Source of the DNA: Sphaerulina vaccinii
Taxonomy: Eukaryota > Ascomycota > Dothideomycetes > Mycosphaerellales > Mycosphaerellaceae
DNA length: 64,000 nt
Assembly: GCA_022570795.1 (NCBI GenBank)
Contig: JAKUDP010000014.1
Location: 620,001 to 684,000, forward strand
Direction of reading: 5' to 3'
In this document: positions 41,868 to 53,739 of the stretch, piece after piece
Position numbering within the stretch: position 1 is the first letter of the stretch
How the letters are laid out: each line of letters starts with the position of its first letter
The notes under the pieces: generated by a model
The model's database searches: none
What the model was told of the DNA's origin: nothing
Seen by the model: the letters and a program-made list of their open reading frames with translations, nothing else
Program-made: the position numbers and the translations under genes

Positions 41868-43992
41868 TCACTTCTTCCCCTTACTCTCATGCACAATCTC
41901 AATAATATTATCCACAACGCTCGGGTCCGCAAGCGTGCTCGTATCACCCAACTGATCCTCCTCACCAGCCAAAATCTTTCTCAAGATTCTCCTCATGATC
42001 TTTCCAGACCTCGTCTTTGGCAAATCAGGAATCATAAAAATTGCCTTAGGAGCAGCGAAAGGACCAATAGATTTCCTAACTTGCAAGATTAAATCCTTCT
42101 TGAGCTGATCGTTGACTTCGTGGCCATCTTTCACCGAGACAAAAGCATTAACAGCTTGACCAGTAAGTTCATCGTTGATGCCTACGACAGCAGCTTCTCC
42201 AACAGCCTGGTGTTCAATGAGTGCAGCTTCGATCTCAGCAGTCGAGAGACGATGACCAGAGACGTTAACGACATCGTCCACGCGACCACGAATCCAGTAA
42301 TAGCCTTCTTTGTCTCGTGCTGCTCCGTCGCCGGTGAAGTAGTAGCCTTTGTAGACATTCAAGTATGTGTCCATATATCTCTTATGAGCACCCCAGACTG
42401 TGCGAGCCATTGATGGCCAGGCTTGCTTGAAAGCTAATACGCCTTCGACGTCGTTGCCTAGGATCTCTTCGCCGGATACGGGGTCGATGATGGCTGCTTC
42501 GATGCCGAAGAAGGGGAGGGAGGCGGAGCCGGGCTTCGTTGGGGTTACACCTCCGAGTGGGGTGATAACGTGCGATCCTGTCTCTGTTTGCCAGTATGTC
42601 TGTTTGAGAATGTTAGTATTTTTTCGTTGACGCCAGGGAAGGAAATACTGACATCGACAATATGTGCCTCCTTCTTGCCAACCTTCTCGTGGTACCACTT
42701 CCAGACTTCAGCTGCGATTGGCTCACCGACAGAGCCGAGGACACGCAACGACTTCATTTGGTGCTTGACGTGCTCGTCGCCCGCGCGTTTCAGTAATCTC
42801 AGAGCAGTCGGTGCCACGTAGAACTGTGTAACCTCGTGCTTCTCGCAGACATCCCAGTATCTGCTGAAGTCGGGATAGGCTGGAGTGCCTTCGAAAACGA
42901 CAGTAGCAACACCAAGCACCAATGGTGCATACACCACGTAGGTGTGACCTGTGATCCAACCCACATCACCACCACAGAAGAACTTATCCGAGTCGTGTAT
43001 GTCGAAGACGTATTTGCCAGTTGCTGCGGCGCCAAGCAAATAGCCTGCGGTCGTGTGCATAACGCCCTTTGGCTTACCAGTAGAACCGGAGGTGTAGAGC
43101 AGGAAAAGCGGATCTTCAGAGCTCATGCTCTCTGGTGGGTAATAAGCTGGCCACTTCTCCATCTCCTCGTGCCACCACAGATCTCTGTCCTTGGTCCATG
43201 GGATATCAGCGCCAGTGCGTTGGTAGACCAGGCAGTGTTTGATGTCCGGACATTGCTTCAGAGCCTCGTCTACGATCTTCTTGGTGCCAATGAGCTTGCC
43301 TCCACGCTTGCCCTCGTCGGTCGTAATTACAACCTTGGATTGAGCATCGATGATACGGTCTCGCAGGGAGTCGGCACTGAATCCAGCAAAAACCACGGAG
43401 TGAACAGCTCCAATACGTGTGCAAGCGAGGAAAGCCACAACAGCCTCGGGAATCATGGGCAGGTATAGAGCGACTGTGTCACCCTTCTTGACGCCCATCT
43501 GCTTGAGGACCCACGAGAGTTTAGAGACTTCTCGTAGCAGTTCTCCGTAGGTGATTGTGCGACCCTCTCCCTTCTCGTCAGCCTCGTATATGATAGCTGG
43601 CTTGTCTGGGTTCTTGTGGGCGTGGCGATCGACACAGTTGTATGAAGCATTGAGTTTGCCCTCGGTGAACCAGGCATTATCGCCTCCTGCGAGTGTACCG
43701 GAGTGTACGGTTTGGAAGTCGCGTTCCCAGGTCAGAAGATCGCGAGCCATCTTGCCCCAGAACTCATCAGGATTCTCAATAGACTCCTTGTACATCTTGT
43801 GGTACTCGTCAAGCGATCCAATGTGAGGTTGCTTGGGGTGCTTCCTGGAGACTCATTAGTCACTTGTTCGGCCACTCCAGCCACGACGAGGACAGCAGGA
43901 ACTCACTTCAAGAATGCTTCTGGAACATGGTATGTCTCCGCAGAGTGCGACTCTGGGATGCCATTTGGCGGCTGTTGGTCTCCTTCAGACAT
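41868..43992 (-). CDS. ACS1: Acetyl-CoA synthetase (AMP-forming), three exons
   Basis: Exons 43992-43907, 43844-42653 and 42599-41868 total 2010 nt, or 669 residues, the usual length. The AMP-binding signature [14 protein letters not shown] and the following [10 protein letters not shown] block are in exon 2; the second intron lies just before TYWQTETG; exon 3 has [20 protein letters not shown] and the catalytic-lysine segment [10 protein letters not shown]. The enzyme makes acetyl-CoA from acetate, CoA and ATP. In Aspergillus the orthologue is facA, induced by acetate. There is no mitochondrial presequence, so cytosol or nucleus is expected. Intron phases agree at both joins. Confidence 0.96.
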
Positions 43993-45488
43993 TGCTTTGA
44001 GCGTTCAGGTTGCTGTGGTTGTTGTCTTGCTGCGGCTTCGGTGCTACAGCAGTTGGAGATTTTGTCAAAAGTCCAGCAAAGAGTGGTGAAGTTGTGATTG
44101 CGCAGGTACGGAGCTCAGCAAGCTGTTTAAATCTCGGACTAGCGGTCCAGGCTAGGGTGTCAGGCGAGTCTCTTACTACGTTTCCGAGGATGATTGATCT
44201 GGACCCACCACAAAGAGCTGAGAAGTCCAGTCTGCGCGCCGCGAATGCAAATTGTCAAGCTCAGAAAGGAGCGCGACCGGCGGATGAAGTGTTAAACTGC
44301 TGGAGACAGGCTAGAGTACGTCAAGCGCCATGAAAGGACAATCCAAGCACAACTCACATCATCGCCCAGAATGATAGAGCTGTGTTTCTCCGCGTTCTAC
44401 TGCCCCGCTGACATCGTTTTGGAGGGGAATGGGCGTTTTCGTTCTTGGCGAGCGCAGAGCCGCTTTCCATTCGACCGCCACGCTACAGCCTGTCTACCGG
44501 CTCCAGACTATGACACTTTCGAAGCACTGGAAGGCATCTTTCGAGCTATTCAAATTCCTTTTGTCTTGATGCTTTTTCCAGTTTCAGAAGCCTCATTGGT
44601 GCTGCGCGACCAGGCATGGTAGCTAGGACGTGAGCCTCAGCACGACATCGGAGTCCGTCGGCAGGATAGTTGAAAGTCGCCGCAGCAACCGCATCATGTC
44701 CGTTCCAAGCTATCGTGACTGCGTGGTAGTGTGTCGCGCTGCATGTGATGATGAATCCGAGTATGATTGTTCGATAGAAAGTGGTAGAGCGCATTTAGAT
44801 GCGAGCAATTCGAGCCAAGTGATTAATCCTCGACAAGCACGAGGGCCAGGGATGAGAAGTCAAGCCACTAGCCGATGTGTTTCAAGGTCGCGTGTAGGAG
44901 GTACTTCGTACTCCCAACGAGGCAAGACAGCTGTGTGACTCGCGTGTCTCCAATGGCATCTGGTATGCGATCCGCACTGCTTCGATGTCCTCATCTTTCA
45001 CCTCATCGAAAGCGACTGAGCAATGGCCATCCATGGTGCTCTTGCAACGGCCAATGGCGCTCGCTCTGCTGCCAATACTGCGGAAGCGCCCGCTGCCATT
45101 GACGACGAAGCTTGTTGATATAGCACGTTGAAAGGAGTGTTGTTGTCGCGATCACCACATCATCCCGTGCACGCGAATGGAGGAGTCCATGCGCGTGAAG
45201 CAGTGTCACATAGGGCATGGTTGACGCGTTGGGATAGAACTACTGCTGGCTACTGCTACGATTGCTACTGTCCGGAATCTGGCGGTGACGACCTTCTAGC
45301 AACCACGGTCCACAACAACACGCATTCCACAATTCACTTCCTCGGCGACGAACGACTGCGACCTGCGATGCTTCACTTCACTCCTTGAATCTTCACCTGC
45401 CTGCCGTCATACGCCTCTAGCAACTTTCATCACACCAGACTATGCGCGGCCTCTGCACGAGTCCACCACATTCGCTTGACGAGAAAGG
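43993..45488. other. Long divergent intergenic region
   Basis: About 1.5 kb between the acetyl-CoA synthetase and WD40 genes, transcribed away from each other. Short frames have no recognisable features. It probably holds the regulatory region of the acetate-inducible gene, but I identified no specific site. Confidence 0.45.
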
Positions 45489-48400
45489 ATGAGCGCCTTT
45501 CATGGAAGTTTACGACTCACGCCTTCAAACTCCCCCTTCTTCCGATCACCGAGCCCTCGATCGCCTACGAAAACCGCCAAGGAAGAGCCTTGTTTGCATC
45601 TGCACAAAAGCATTGGAACCACAACAACATCCGTGACCGGATTTGATGCGCTTCCTTCGCGCAGGAAGTTTTGCTACACAGCTGGCGCAGCTGCTGTAGT
45701 GGTTACGGTCGACCAGGATTTGCATGTAACTCAGGAGTTCTTCAGAGCAAAGCCGAGCGCGTACGGTGGAGGACGCGATGCTGTCAATGGCTGGCCCCTC
45801 TCGCCTTCGCCCAACGATCCACGATATCGACCCGGCAGTCAGCTCAAAGATGGTGCTTCACCATTAGGCACTGCGAGCCGAGACTGGTCAGATTCACCCA
45901 ATGGACGATCTGCTACAGCGAAAGATCGTATAAAGAGCGCCACTTCTGTCGCGTTAAGTCCAAATGGAAAATGGCTTGCACTGGGTGAGACAGGCTATCG
46001 TCCCAGAGTCTTGATCTTCTCACTTAAGGAGGGCTCGTCCGAGGCACCGTGCTGCACTCTATCAGAGCATCACTTTGCGGTACATGCGCTCAGCTTCAGC
46101 GGTGACTCCAGATTCCTGGCGTCGCTTGGTACAGTGAATGATGGATTCCTGTACGTGTGGAATTTGGACGAGCGAACTGGAGCAGCGACTTTGCATGCCA
46201 GTAACAAATGCACCACCTTCATCCACGATATGACGTGGTTGGGAAACAGTATCATCACAGCTGGACTGCGATTCGTGAAGATATGGCGGGTGGATGATGA
46301 TGCTCCGAGTGAGCTGCGAGAGAGCACTCGCAATGCCCTAACGACACCACGTCCGAGACTTGACAATCGTGCTTCTGACTTTGGCAACAGCATACTGAGC
46401 CCCAAACACCGCGTTCTGCAAGGCAAGAACTGCTTACTCGGCGAGTTGCTCGATGGCGCGTTCATTTCAGCTATTCCCATTTCTGATTGCAAAGCTCTGC
46501 TATGTACCGAGAGCGGAGAAATCTGCCTGTTGGATGACAGCGAGAAGATGCAGACTCTCAGTCTCGCTGCTTTTGCATCTCCGATCAGCGCCGCACGCAA
46601 AGACGCTCGCGACATGTTCCACGTATATGGAGCCAATAGTCAAACGACATCATTTCTGATACCTGACCTGGAAAGGCGAGCTTCAGCTAAGGTGACAAGA
46701 CCGCCATCCACGACAGCGCCTACGAAATCTGCTCTGCCCCGAACTGCGACAGTAGCTACGGCAACACTGGACAATATCGTCGTGACTATAGACTCCAGTC
46801 GCAGTATTCGCGTCGCAACGACAGATGCACAAGGTACTCCAGGCAAGAACATATCGACTCGAAATCTTTCCGCCCATCAAGATGCAGTGCTTGGCGTACT
46901 GTCATTCGAGTCCTCAGTGTCTCCCGAAAGCAGATTCTGCACGTATTCAGGCGACGGAACAGTGCATTTCTGGAGTGCAGAGGGAGACTCTACGTCTGCT
47001 CCTGTCACTATGCCTATCGAGATCACTTCGGATACATGCGGTGTAGCAAACGAGATGCGTACGCTGGCAGTACTCAACAACGGTGACATGCTTGCTTCTG
47101 GAGACAAGTACGGCACGATCGCCGTATACGACTTGGAATCGCGCCGGGTCCGTTGTCACATTCGGGCGCATACTGCAGAAGTCACGTCTTTGCTGGCTTT
47201 TGAGCGTGATGGAGCCAGCTTCCTGGCGTCGGCAAGTCGCGACCGCACAATACAGCTGTTCCTCTGTGAGTCAGGTGCATTGGAATTGGTGCAGACCATG
47301 GACGAACACGCAGGTGCGGTGACAGGTCTGCTACTGTCCGAGAATGGGAGCCACTTGATATCGTGCTCCGCTGATCGATCCGTCGTAATAAGGGAGGCAG
47401 GTTTGCGCAAATCTGGCGATACGCGGACGCTGGCTTTCGCTATGCTCAGAGCAATCACCTTGAAATCTGCACCCACAAGTATGTGCCTTTCTGGGCAGCC
47501 TGACAGCATCTTGGTCTCTAGTACAGATCGCTGTGTGGCTAAGTACAGCACGAAGACTGGTACATCGGGCTTTAGCTTTAAGTGCGGCGATAACGACAAC
47601 GGAGAATCAGTAACATTGTCGAAGATCTTGTTCGCGCCGTCCCTCAATGGCAATCCGACTATTGTTGGAGTGTCAAGCACGGACAAATCGGTCCGCCTGT
47701 ACACAGACTATGGAAGTCTAGTCGCCCGCGATTGGGGTCATACTGAAGGCATCACCGATGCTGCTCTGATATCGCCATCTACCCAGGGGTCTCCATCCTC
47801 TCAGCAGTCTTCGCCTCAGATCATTACCGTTGCTGCAGATTCTACCATCTTCATATGGCAGGGCATGGCGAATACACCGCGCTCAGGAACACAACTCTCA
47901 GATCACAGCAACGGCGAAAGCACACCTACACCAACTGTGCTTGGTCCTCCTCTCAGAAAGGTCTTATCTCACTCGGAGATATCCCGCATACGTCGCGATC
48001 GAGTCGCAGAGGAGCAGGACCCGCCATCGCCATCAAACCCGAATACTGCGCGGCCTCCATCGCCACCAAAGATCAGGAAGAAGACCAGTAGGATGTCTCT
48101 GGCACAGACACCTCGGTTAGAGCCAGGATTTCGTTCCACTTTCGACTCCTCTAGGCGAAGAAGTCTGCGTCAGCGGTCTCCTTCTCCCCCAAGCCCTCGA
48201 AACCCTGCCAGGACGGAGAACCGCGGCCCAGGTCAACTCGGCATGACTCTGCGCTCCAAAAGCAGCGAGAACGTGCTCAGGTCGAGCGGTGCAGCCACCA
48301 ACGGCTCCGGCTTCGGTACCTTGACGGCATCAACAGACTCAGTATGCCGTACGTTGCGCATGTATCGCAAGAAGCTGGTCACCGCACCGAATAGCGACAC

Positions 48401-48713
48401 CGTCACTCCCGATGCTCTTCGGGAATTGGAGAAGGAGCTCAGATTGACCGTGAAAGCGCTTCACGAAAGGACGCAAGGCAAAAGCTTAGACGAACAAGCT
48501 ATGTCAAAGCTTCTCGATCAGGCATCCAGCAAAATCGTTGGTATGCTAGACGAACGCCTGAGGTCCCATAATGGAGACAAGGCGAGAAAATACAGCGAAA
48601 GCCCATCGCCCAAGTCTTCGCAGGTGAACTTACCTCCACTGGAGGAAGGCCAGACTTTTGATCGCTCAGACACTGCTCCTGGAGCCCTCGAAACAGGTTC
48701 GAACGATTCATGA
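45489..48713 (+). CDS. Large WD40-repeat protein, MAPKBP1/WDR62-like
   Basis: A single exon of 1074 residues. After a short Ser/Pro N-terminus, WD40-type repeats cover about residues 50-790 (for example SVALSPNGKWLALGE, VHALSFSGDSRFLASLG with FLYVWNLDE, LASGDKYGTIAVYDLES, FLASASRDRTIQLFLCE, LISCSADRSVVIRE), enough for two propellers. The remaining 280 residues are Ser/Pro/Arg-rich with a helical C-terminal part (about 950-1030). This layout, with double propeller and long tail, resembles the MAPKBP1/WDR62 scaffold family of animals and its fungal relatives. Function as a scaffold is inferred; no fungal role is known to me. Confidence 0.85.
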   Translation: MSAFHGSLRLTPSNSPFFRSPSPRSPTKTAKEEPCLHLHKSIGTTTTSVTGFDALPSRRKFCYTAGAAAVVVTVDQDLHVTQEFFRAKPSAYGGGRDAVNGWPLSPSPNDPRYRPGSQLKDGASPLGTASRDWSDSPNGRSATAKDRIKSATSVALSPNGKWLALGETGYRPRVLIFSLKEGSSEAPCCTLSEHHFAVHALSFSGDSRFLASLGTVNDGFLYVWNLDERTGAATLHASNKCTTFIHDMTWLGNSIITAGLRFVKIWRVDDDAPSELRESTRNALTTPRPRLDNRASDFGNSILSPKHRVLQGKNCLLGELLDGAFISAIPISDCKALLCTESGEICLLDDSEKMQTLSLAAFASPISAARKDARDMFHVYGANSQTTSFLIPDLERRASAKVTRPPSTTAPTKSALPRTATVATATLDNIVVTIDSSRSIRVATTDAQGTPGKNISTRNLSAHQDAVLGVLSFESSVSPESRFCTYSGDGTVHFWSAEGDSTSAPVTMPIEITSDTCGVANEMRTLAVLNNGDMLASGDKYGTIAVYDLESRRVRCHIRAHTAEVTSLLAFERDGASFLASASRDRTIQLFLCESGALELVQTMDEHAGAVTGLLLSENGSHLISCSADRSVVIREAGLRKSGDTRTLAFAMLRAITLKSAPTSMCLSGQPDSILVSSTDRCVAKYSTKTGTSGFSFKCGDNDNGESVTLSKILFAPSLNGNPTIVGVSSTDKSVRLYTDYGSLVARDWGHTEGITDAALISPSTQGSPSSQQSSPQIITVAADSTIFIWQGMANTPRSGTQLSDHSNGESTPTPTVLGPPLRKVLSHSEISRIRRDRVAEEQDPPSPSNPNTARPPSPPKIRKKTSRMSLAQTPRLEPGFRSTFDSSRRRSLRQRSPSPPSPRNPARTENRGPGQLGMTLRSKSSENVLRSSGAATNGSGFGTLTASTDSVCRTLRMYRKKLVTAPNSDTVTPDALRELEKELRLTVKALHERTQGKSLDEQAMSKLLDQASSKIVGMLDERLRSHNGDKARKYSESPSPKSSQVNLPPLEEGQTFDRSDTAPGALETGSNDS

Positions 48714-49701
48714 AACTCGACTTCGAACCTCGGAATGACACTTTTTTCTTTACCAAGCCTCATACAAGGTCTTGATAGTCTCGGCGCAGACTGACCTTTC
48801 TCTTGCATTAGTGGTTGGCGTTCTCAAAGAGTCTCCAAGATACCCAGGGGCTGTATGCATGTACTCAATATACTTCTGCTTGCATGACTGACTGATCGCC
48901 TTTGGACAGCTTATGGTATTGAGTACTAATGTGCGCCACGATCTATTTCGAACCGCGACCTTCTCAGATGCTGCGCTCATTACCTCTCGTCCTCCATACA
49001 TTCGCTCTCTTTCCACATCAATCGCCAACGTGCTACGCTGGCCACGATAGCTTCAACGAGCCGAAGAAAGCTGCAGACTATGTGCCTGATGAGAGGACGA
49101 TATGAAGAGATCCTGGGACGACTTACTGACTTACAGCACCTGTCAGACCCCTGGCAGTATCTGTCTTACCCCATTTGCCCCAGATCGGCTCCGGGATGAC
49201 CCTTCGTGAAGTGAACATGCAACAGGGATGTGTCTTCTAAGCGTAGCAACTGATATTTCGGCACCTCTCCACCAAGATGATGGTGCTACACATTTGAACA
49301 CACATCTTGTGGTCGCAACGAGCATACGACCCAATCTGATGCTCCAGCAATCTCCGCAAGTGCATCAAGCACGATCACCCAGTTGCCGCTAGAAGCCGAA
49401 AACCAAGCAATGCTTATCCATGTGCTTTTCAAATTGCCGCCAGCTTTCAATGCAGTGTAAGCATAGGGGAAGACTTATGCTTTGCGTTTTCTCCTGGGGT
49501 TAGGCTAGGATGTCTAAACACAACTGCTATCTAAGTTACCTCCGCACCCTCGGCCGTCAGACCTTTCGACACCGCACATCGTACAGTACACTCTCCTGGC
49601 GACTTCGGCAACGAACGATGCGCCCGCCTTCTGGACGGCGTAATAATGAGCACAGCCTTGGAATCGTCTGAATGAACTGAGTACCATCAAACGCCAACAC
49701 G
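48714..49701. other. Intergenic region
   Basis: Nothing gene-like seen over almost 1 kb apart from short random frames; it includes the promoter of the rhodopsin-domain gene. Confidence 0.45.
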
Positions 49702-51317
49702 ATGCCTTCCGGTCACGCTTCCCCCGGCGCGGTAATCGCAGTGGTAATCTCTATGACAGTACTAGCTTGTATTTTCGTCGGCATGCGACTCTACGCGCGA
49801 TTGGGCATAGCGAGAGCTGCTGGATTGGATGATTTGTGTATTGTATTGTCAATGGTATGTCTGCCACGAACTCAGCGCATGGTGGAGGGTACTGACTAGG
49901 ACGTTCAGGTCTTCGCGATAGGAGCGACGATTACCATGATTCTCCAAGTACAAACTGGTATGGGCCGTCATGCGAAAGATGTTGAGCCTCATGAGGTTGT
50001 GAGGAATTTGCAAGCGGTTCGTGTCTACAATAAATGTGTCCACAAGAGTCGTGAGGACACACATGGCTAATATGGAAGCAGTTCTGGGTCTCGACTTGGG
50101 TCTATAATCTGTCCTTGACATTCACGAAAGTCTCCATACTCTTTCAATATTTGCGGATCTTTCCTCAGAGGTGGTTTCGAAGGTCTACTTGGGCTTTGAT
50201 GGGCGTTATTGTCGCTTATGGGATTTATGTGCTTTGCACTGGGATATGGTTCGTATGACGATAAGGAGTTGCGTGTTGTGGTACGTTGCTGACTTGATGT
50301 TATGCAGGCTTTGTCGTCCGATAGCCTTCTTTTGGGATGCTTCGATTAAAGGTGGCAAGTGTCTTGATCGGTACAGTGTTTGGTATGTGTTTTGAGATTG
50401 AAGTTGGCAAGGAACAGGAGACTGACGAGTTCGTAGGTTTGCTAAGTAAGTACTTGTACAACTGAATACAGTCATTCTTGAGACTGGGAATGACAAAGCG
50501 AGCTACTCAAATGCTGACTTTATAAAAGTGCCGGACTGAACATCGCAACCGACATCGCCACGACGATTCTGCCTCTCCCTGTGCTCAACAAACTGGAACT
50601 ACCAAAACGTCAAAAGCGTGCACTGATGGCTGTGTTCGCCCTGGGTGGCTTCACATGTGAGTCTAACCGAGCATACGAGACCCAGCGGCACCCAAAATAT
50701 ACTAAGAACGTATTCCAGGTATCCTCTCAATCCTCCGCCTCCAAAGCCTCTACGTAATAGCAAACACCGAAGATGTCACCTGGCACAACCCGCTCGCGGC
50801 AATCTGGTCCAACGTGGAAATGAACATCGCAATCGTAGCATCCTGCATGCCTACAATCCGCTGTCTCTTCCCCCGACTCCTCAAAGCCACTTCATTAGGT
50901 GGCAGCCATTCTTATCCCATGCATTCGGGAGACAGAAGCTGGGGTGGTGTAACAGCATTAGGCAGTCATGGAAGAGCGCACACATTTGCCTCAAAATCTC
51001 CTCATTCGACAGTTCGGAGAACGGCTTCGACTACTAAACACGGCAAACTCAACCCTTATAACGCATCGCATGGCAGCGATAGTACGACGGGTTTTGGTGG
51101 GAAGGTTAAGAGTCATTGTAGAGCGCAGGATAGTTTGGAGGATATTGAGTTGAGAGAACATACACATATGCCGAGTGGGAGGATTCATGTTATGACTAGT
51201 ATTGAGCAGCAGGAGCATATGCATCAAAGTAAGAGAAGACCGCAGGATGAGAGAGATAGGGATAGTACGGAGGATTGTACATTGGTGAAGGAGAAGAAGC
51301 CGGCGGATTGTTTTTGA
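49702..51317 (+). CDS. Fungal rhodopsin-domain integral membrane protein, seven exons with a 9-nt microexon
   Basis: Exons 49702-49854, 49909-50016, 50082-50248, 50308-50382, 50437-50445, 50529-50656 and 50719-51317 total 1239 nt, or 412 residues. Every phase agrees. Family landmarks are present: MRLYARLG and GLDDLCIVLSM in the first loops, FWVSTWVYNLSLTFTKVSIL, LCRPIAFFWD with a paired Cys later (GGKCLD), FANAGLNIATD and MPTIRCLFPRL after the seventh helix. The Asn-Ala-Gly-Leu-Asn motif is encoded across the 9-nt exon. The C-terminal 130 residues are a hydrophilic tail. This family (often called Pth11-like or SAT4-like) is large in filamentous ascomycetes; ligand and role are unknown. Confidence 0.92.
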
Positions 51318-51785
51318 TAGTGTATACGGTATACTGTATACTGTATGCGGCGGATATGTGATGAGTGTCTATTGATGAGCTTACTCAAAATCGTACAACT
51401 GCTCTGTTGCTATCTCGCTATATGCACTCCAATGAAGCCTGAATCCTGCATGGATCCGGAGTACAGCAGCCACGATGTCGAATCTTCACTTGCATGAGAG
51501 AACGGCGCGGAGACCCTCTGGATGTGTGTTGTACAGCGATAGTGCTCTGAAGCATCACGAATGGTCTTCGAGCGCTGTGTGCCACGGTATCTGGTCCTCC
51601 CTTGCACTTCGAGACTCTTCTCGACATAGTGCGCATGCATGGTACGCAGGCGCAGAGAGGTTTCCGGTAGAATACAGGATGGGTATACTGGCAATGTCGA
51701 TACCTCAGTAGCATCTGCGCTGGAGGTCTGAACAAGCCATGTTTCTTGCTTGGTGGCAAAAGGCCTCGGCTCGTATGCGCTTCCT
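51318..51785. other. Convergent intergenic region
   Basis: Contains the 3' ends of two converging genes. Three GTATAC-type repeats at about 51321-51344 resemble TA-rich 3'-end processing elements. No gene is called; a 157-codon minus-strand frame overlapping this region (51410-51883) has no domain. Confidence 0.45.
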
Positions 51786-53468
51786 TCATCTACCCTTCCT
51801 GACGAATCTTGCGAGGGCAAGACCAAAATCTTCCTGCGCTTTGCCCTCCTTTGCCTCCTTCTCCTGTTTTCTTTTCTTCTCACGCAACTCGATGACTTTC
51901 ATCTTGTGCTCATCAATGATGCCATTCTTTCCATTCTTACGGTGCAGCTTCCTGAGAGAGCTGTTGCGACCTCTGCCACGATTCGATAGCTTCTCAATAC
52001 GCTCCTTCTCAGCTTCAGCGCCAGTTTTGCGATCAAGATCCTTTTCGCGCTGTCTTTGCTCATTGGACGCGCTATCGAGGTTGCCGATAGCATTTGGATC
52101 CAGACTGATCATCTCTGGCTGCAATTTGTTGAGCAGAGACTTGACCTCAGCTTCTTGTCGTTGCTTGGTGTTCTCATATGGATTGTGTTCGAGAGCATCG
52201 AAGTTGGCTTCACCCGCTCCTGGAACCAACATAGATGAGAAGCCCTGATCGTGCCCAATTCCCAAGATATCCTCGAATGGACACCAGCGGACGCTTTCCA
52301 CAGATTGGTTCTGTGCACCCCATCTCAAGTAGGGCGATTGTTGCTTCACCTGTTCTACATCGTCATGATGCTTGATGAACAAATCCTTCCAGATAGTGGT
52401 CTGTGTGCCCCAGCCTACAGCTGTGAGGTTTCGATCGCTAATGGCTACACTAGAGCCTGGTCTGCGCAGGAAGTACTCGTGCACTGGTTTGGTGTTCCGT
52501 ATGTCCCACACTGACATCTTTTGGTCCTGACCTGTGCTGACCATATATCTCCCTTCACGATCAATGGCGAGAGACTTTACGGGCCCGTGATGAGCGAGCA
52601 CTGATACCAGAGGTGCAGTGCTGTTAGGAGACCACATTGTGACGGTACCATCCTTATGCCCAACATGCAAGATCGCGTTGTATGGGTTCTGGCCAAATGC
52701 GGTTGGCGTTCCTTTCAGCGTACTCATCTGCATGACGAGTTTGCCTGTGCTCGTGTCTTGCCACTTCAACCAGCCAGCGCTTCCGATAGTGGCCAGTAGA
52801 TAGTGGTAAGGCAGGAATTCCATGTGCGTGACATCCTTATGCTGGTCCAGGTTGTGTATTTCCACGCCGTGATGATCGTATATGTAGACATTCGACTTTT
52901 GCGCCACTGCGAGGTACTGGCTATTGTGCAGATATGTCGCAGCATGGACCGTCTCACCCAGATAGAGCTCGTAATTGAGCTTGCCACTTCTCCAGTCCAT
53001 GGAAGCTACATGTCCTTTTCGCCCAGCCAGAACGAGGTCCTTTCCATTACGGGAGTAATTGAATGTGTATGGCCCGAGCTCGGTGAGCTTCAAGTCGAAG
53101 CCATTCTTCGCCGTTTCCACCCCGATCGCAGCTCGAATATCATCTTGACGCACCTTGTACGTCCTTTCCAGCTCGTGCTCTGTTTCGATCAAGCCCGAAT
53201 TGTTCTCCAGCAGAATCTCTGCATCCTTGGCTTTCAGCGCGGCATCTTTCAAGCTCTCCTCCTGGCGGCGGAGGACTCCACGCAACTTCTTGTCCTTGAT
53301 CCCGCGTAAGTGCACAGGTTTTCCGCGTCCATATTGCTGGTCGGCCTCTTGCTGGCGCTTCTTCAAGGCAGCCTGCTCTGGAGTCAACTGCGCTGTCGGC
53401 CCTCCCTTCTTCTTCTGCTTCTGTGCCACCTGCCCAGCGCCATTCTCGCCACCCGCTGATTGTGCCAT
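51786..53468 (-). CDS. UTP7: Utp7/WDR46-type SSU processome protein
   Basis: A single exon of 560 residues. A basic N-terminal region with a helix is followed by a WD40 propeller (about 140-400; for example HVASMDWRSGKLNYEL, GRYMVSTGQDQKMSVWDI) and the BING4CT domain (SVESVRWCPFEDILGIGHD, SMLVPGAGEANFDALE, NPYENTKQRQEAEVKSLLNK). The C-terminus is very basic and ends DFGLALARFVRKGR. Utp7 belongs to the 90S/SSU processome and is needed for 18S rRNA maturation in the nucleolus; family blocks and length match well. Confidence 0.96.
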   Translation of the reverse strand: MAQSAGGENGAGQVAQKQKKKGGPTAQLTPEQAALKKRQQEADQQYGRGKPVHLRGIKDKKLRGVLRRQEESLKDAALKAKDAEILLENNSGLIETEHELERTYKVRQDDIRAAIGVETAKNGFDLKLTELGPYTFNYSRNGKDLVLAGRKGHVASMDWRSGKLNYELYLGETVHAATYLHNSQYLAVAQKSNVYIYDHHGVEIHNLDQHKDVTHMEFLPYHYLLATIGSAGWLKWQDTSTGKLVMQMSTLKGTPTAFGQNPYNAILHVGHKDGTVTMWSPNSTAPLVSVLAHHGPVKSLAIDREGRYMVSTGQDQKMSVWDIRNTKPVHEYFLRRPGSSVAISDRNLTAVGWGTQTTIWKDLFIKHHDDVEQVKQQSPYLRWGAQNQSVESVRWCPFEDILGIGHDQGFSSMLVPGAGEANFDALEHNPYENTKQRQEAEVKSLLNKLQPEMISLDPNAIGNLDSASNEQRQREKDLDRKTGAEAEKERIEKLSNRGRGRNSSLRKLHRKNGKNGIIDEHKMKVIELREKKRKQEKEAKEGKAQEDFGLALARFVRKGR

Positions 53469-53739
53469 TATGTCGAGATCGCCATGGTTGTGTTATGAGG
53501 TCGGAGCATACAATTCCACGAAATATTTCTTGTCGGCCAACTCTCGGCTCGGCCCTTGGATATTTCTTAGCGCATAAACTTGAAGCTCGAACCATTGCCT
53601 GATCACTCCGAACAAGGATATACGATTGCTCATACCATCAACTGTGACTCCATCGACCCATCTGCGACGTTCCTTCATCGAAACCACTGACAGCGACTTC
53701 TGGACACTTTCTCACTCCTGACTGTACAATACCGACACA
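53469..53739. promoter_or_regulatory. Shared divergent promoter of UTP7 and AAT
   Basis: 271 bp between two outward-facing start codons. It is likely to contain both promoters; no specific factor site is claimed. Confidence 0.5.

Noticed and set aside
51410..51883. 157-codon minus-strand frame downstream of the rhodopsin-domain gene
   Set aside because: Arg-rich start is a shadow of the UTP7 basic C-terminus; the rest has no protein features.
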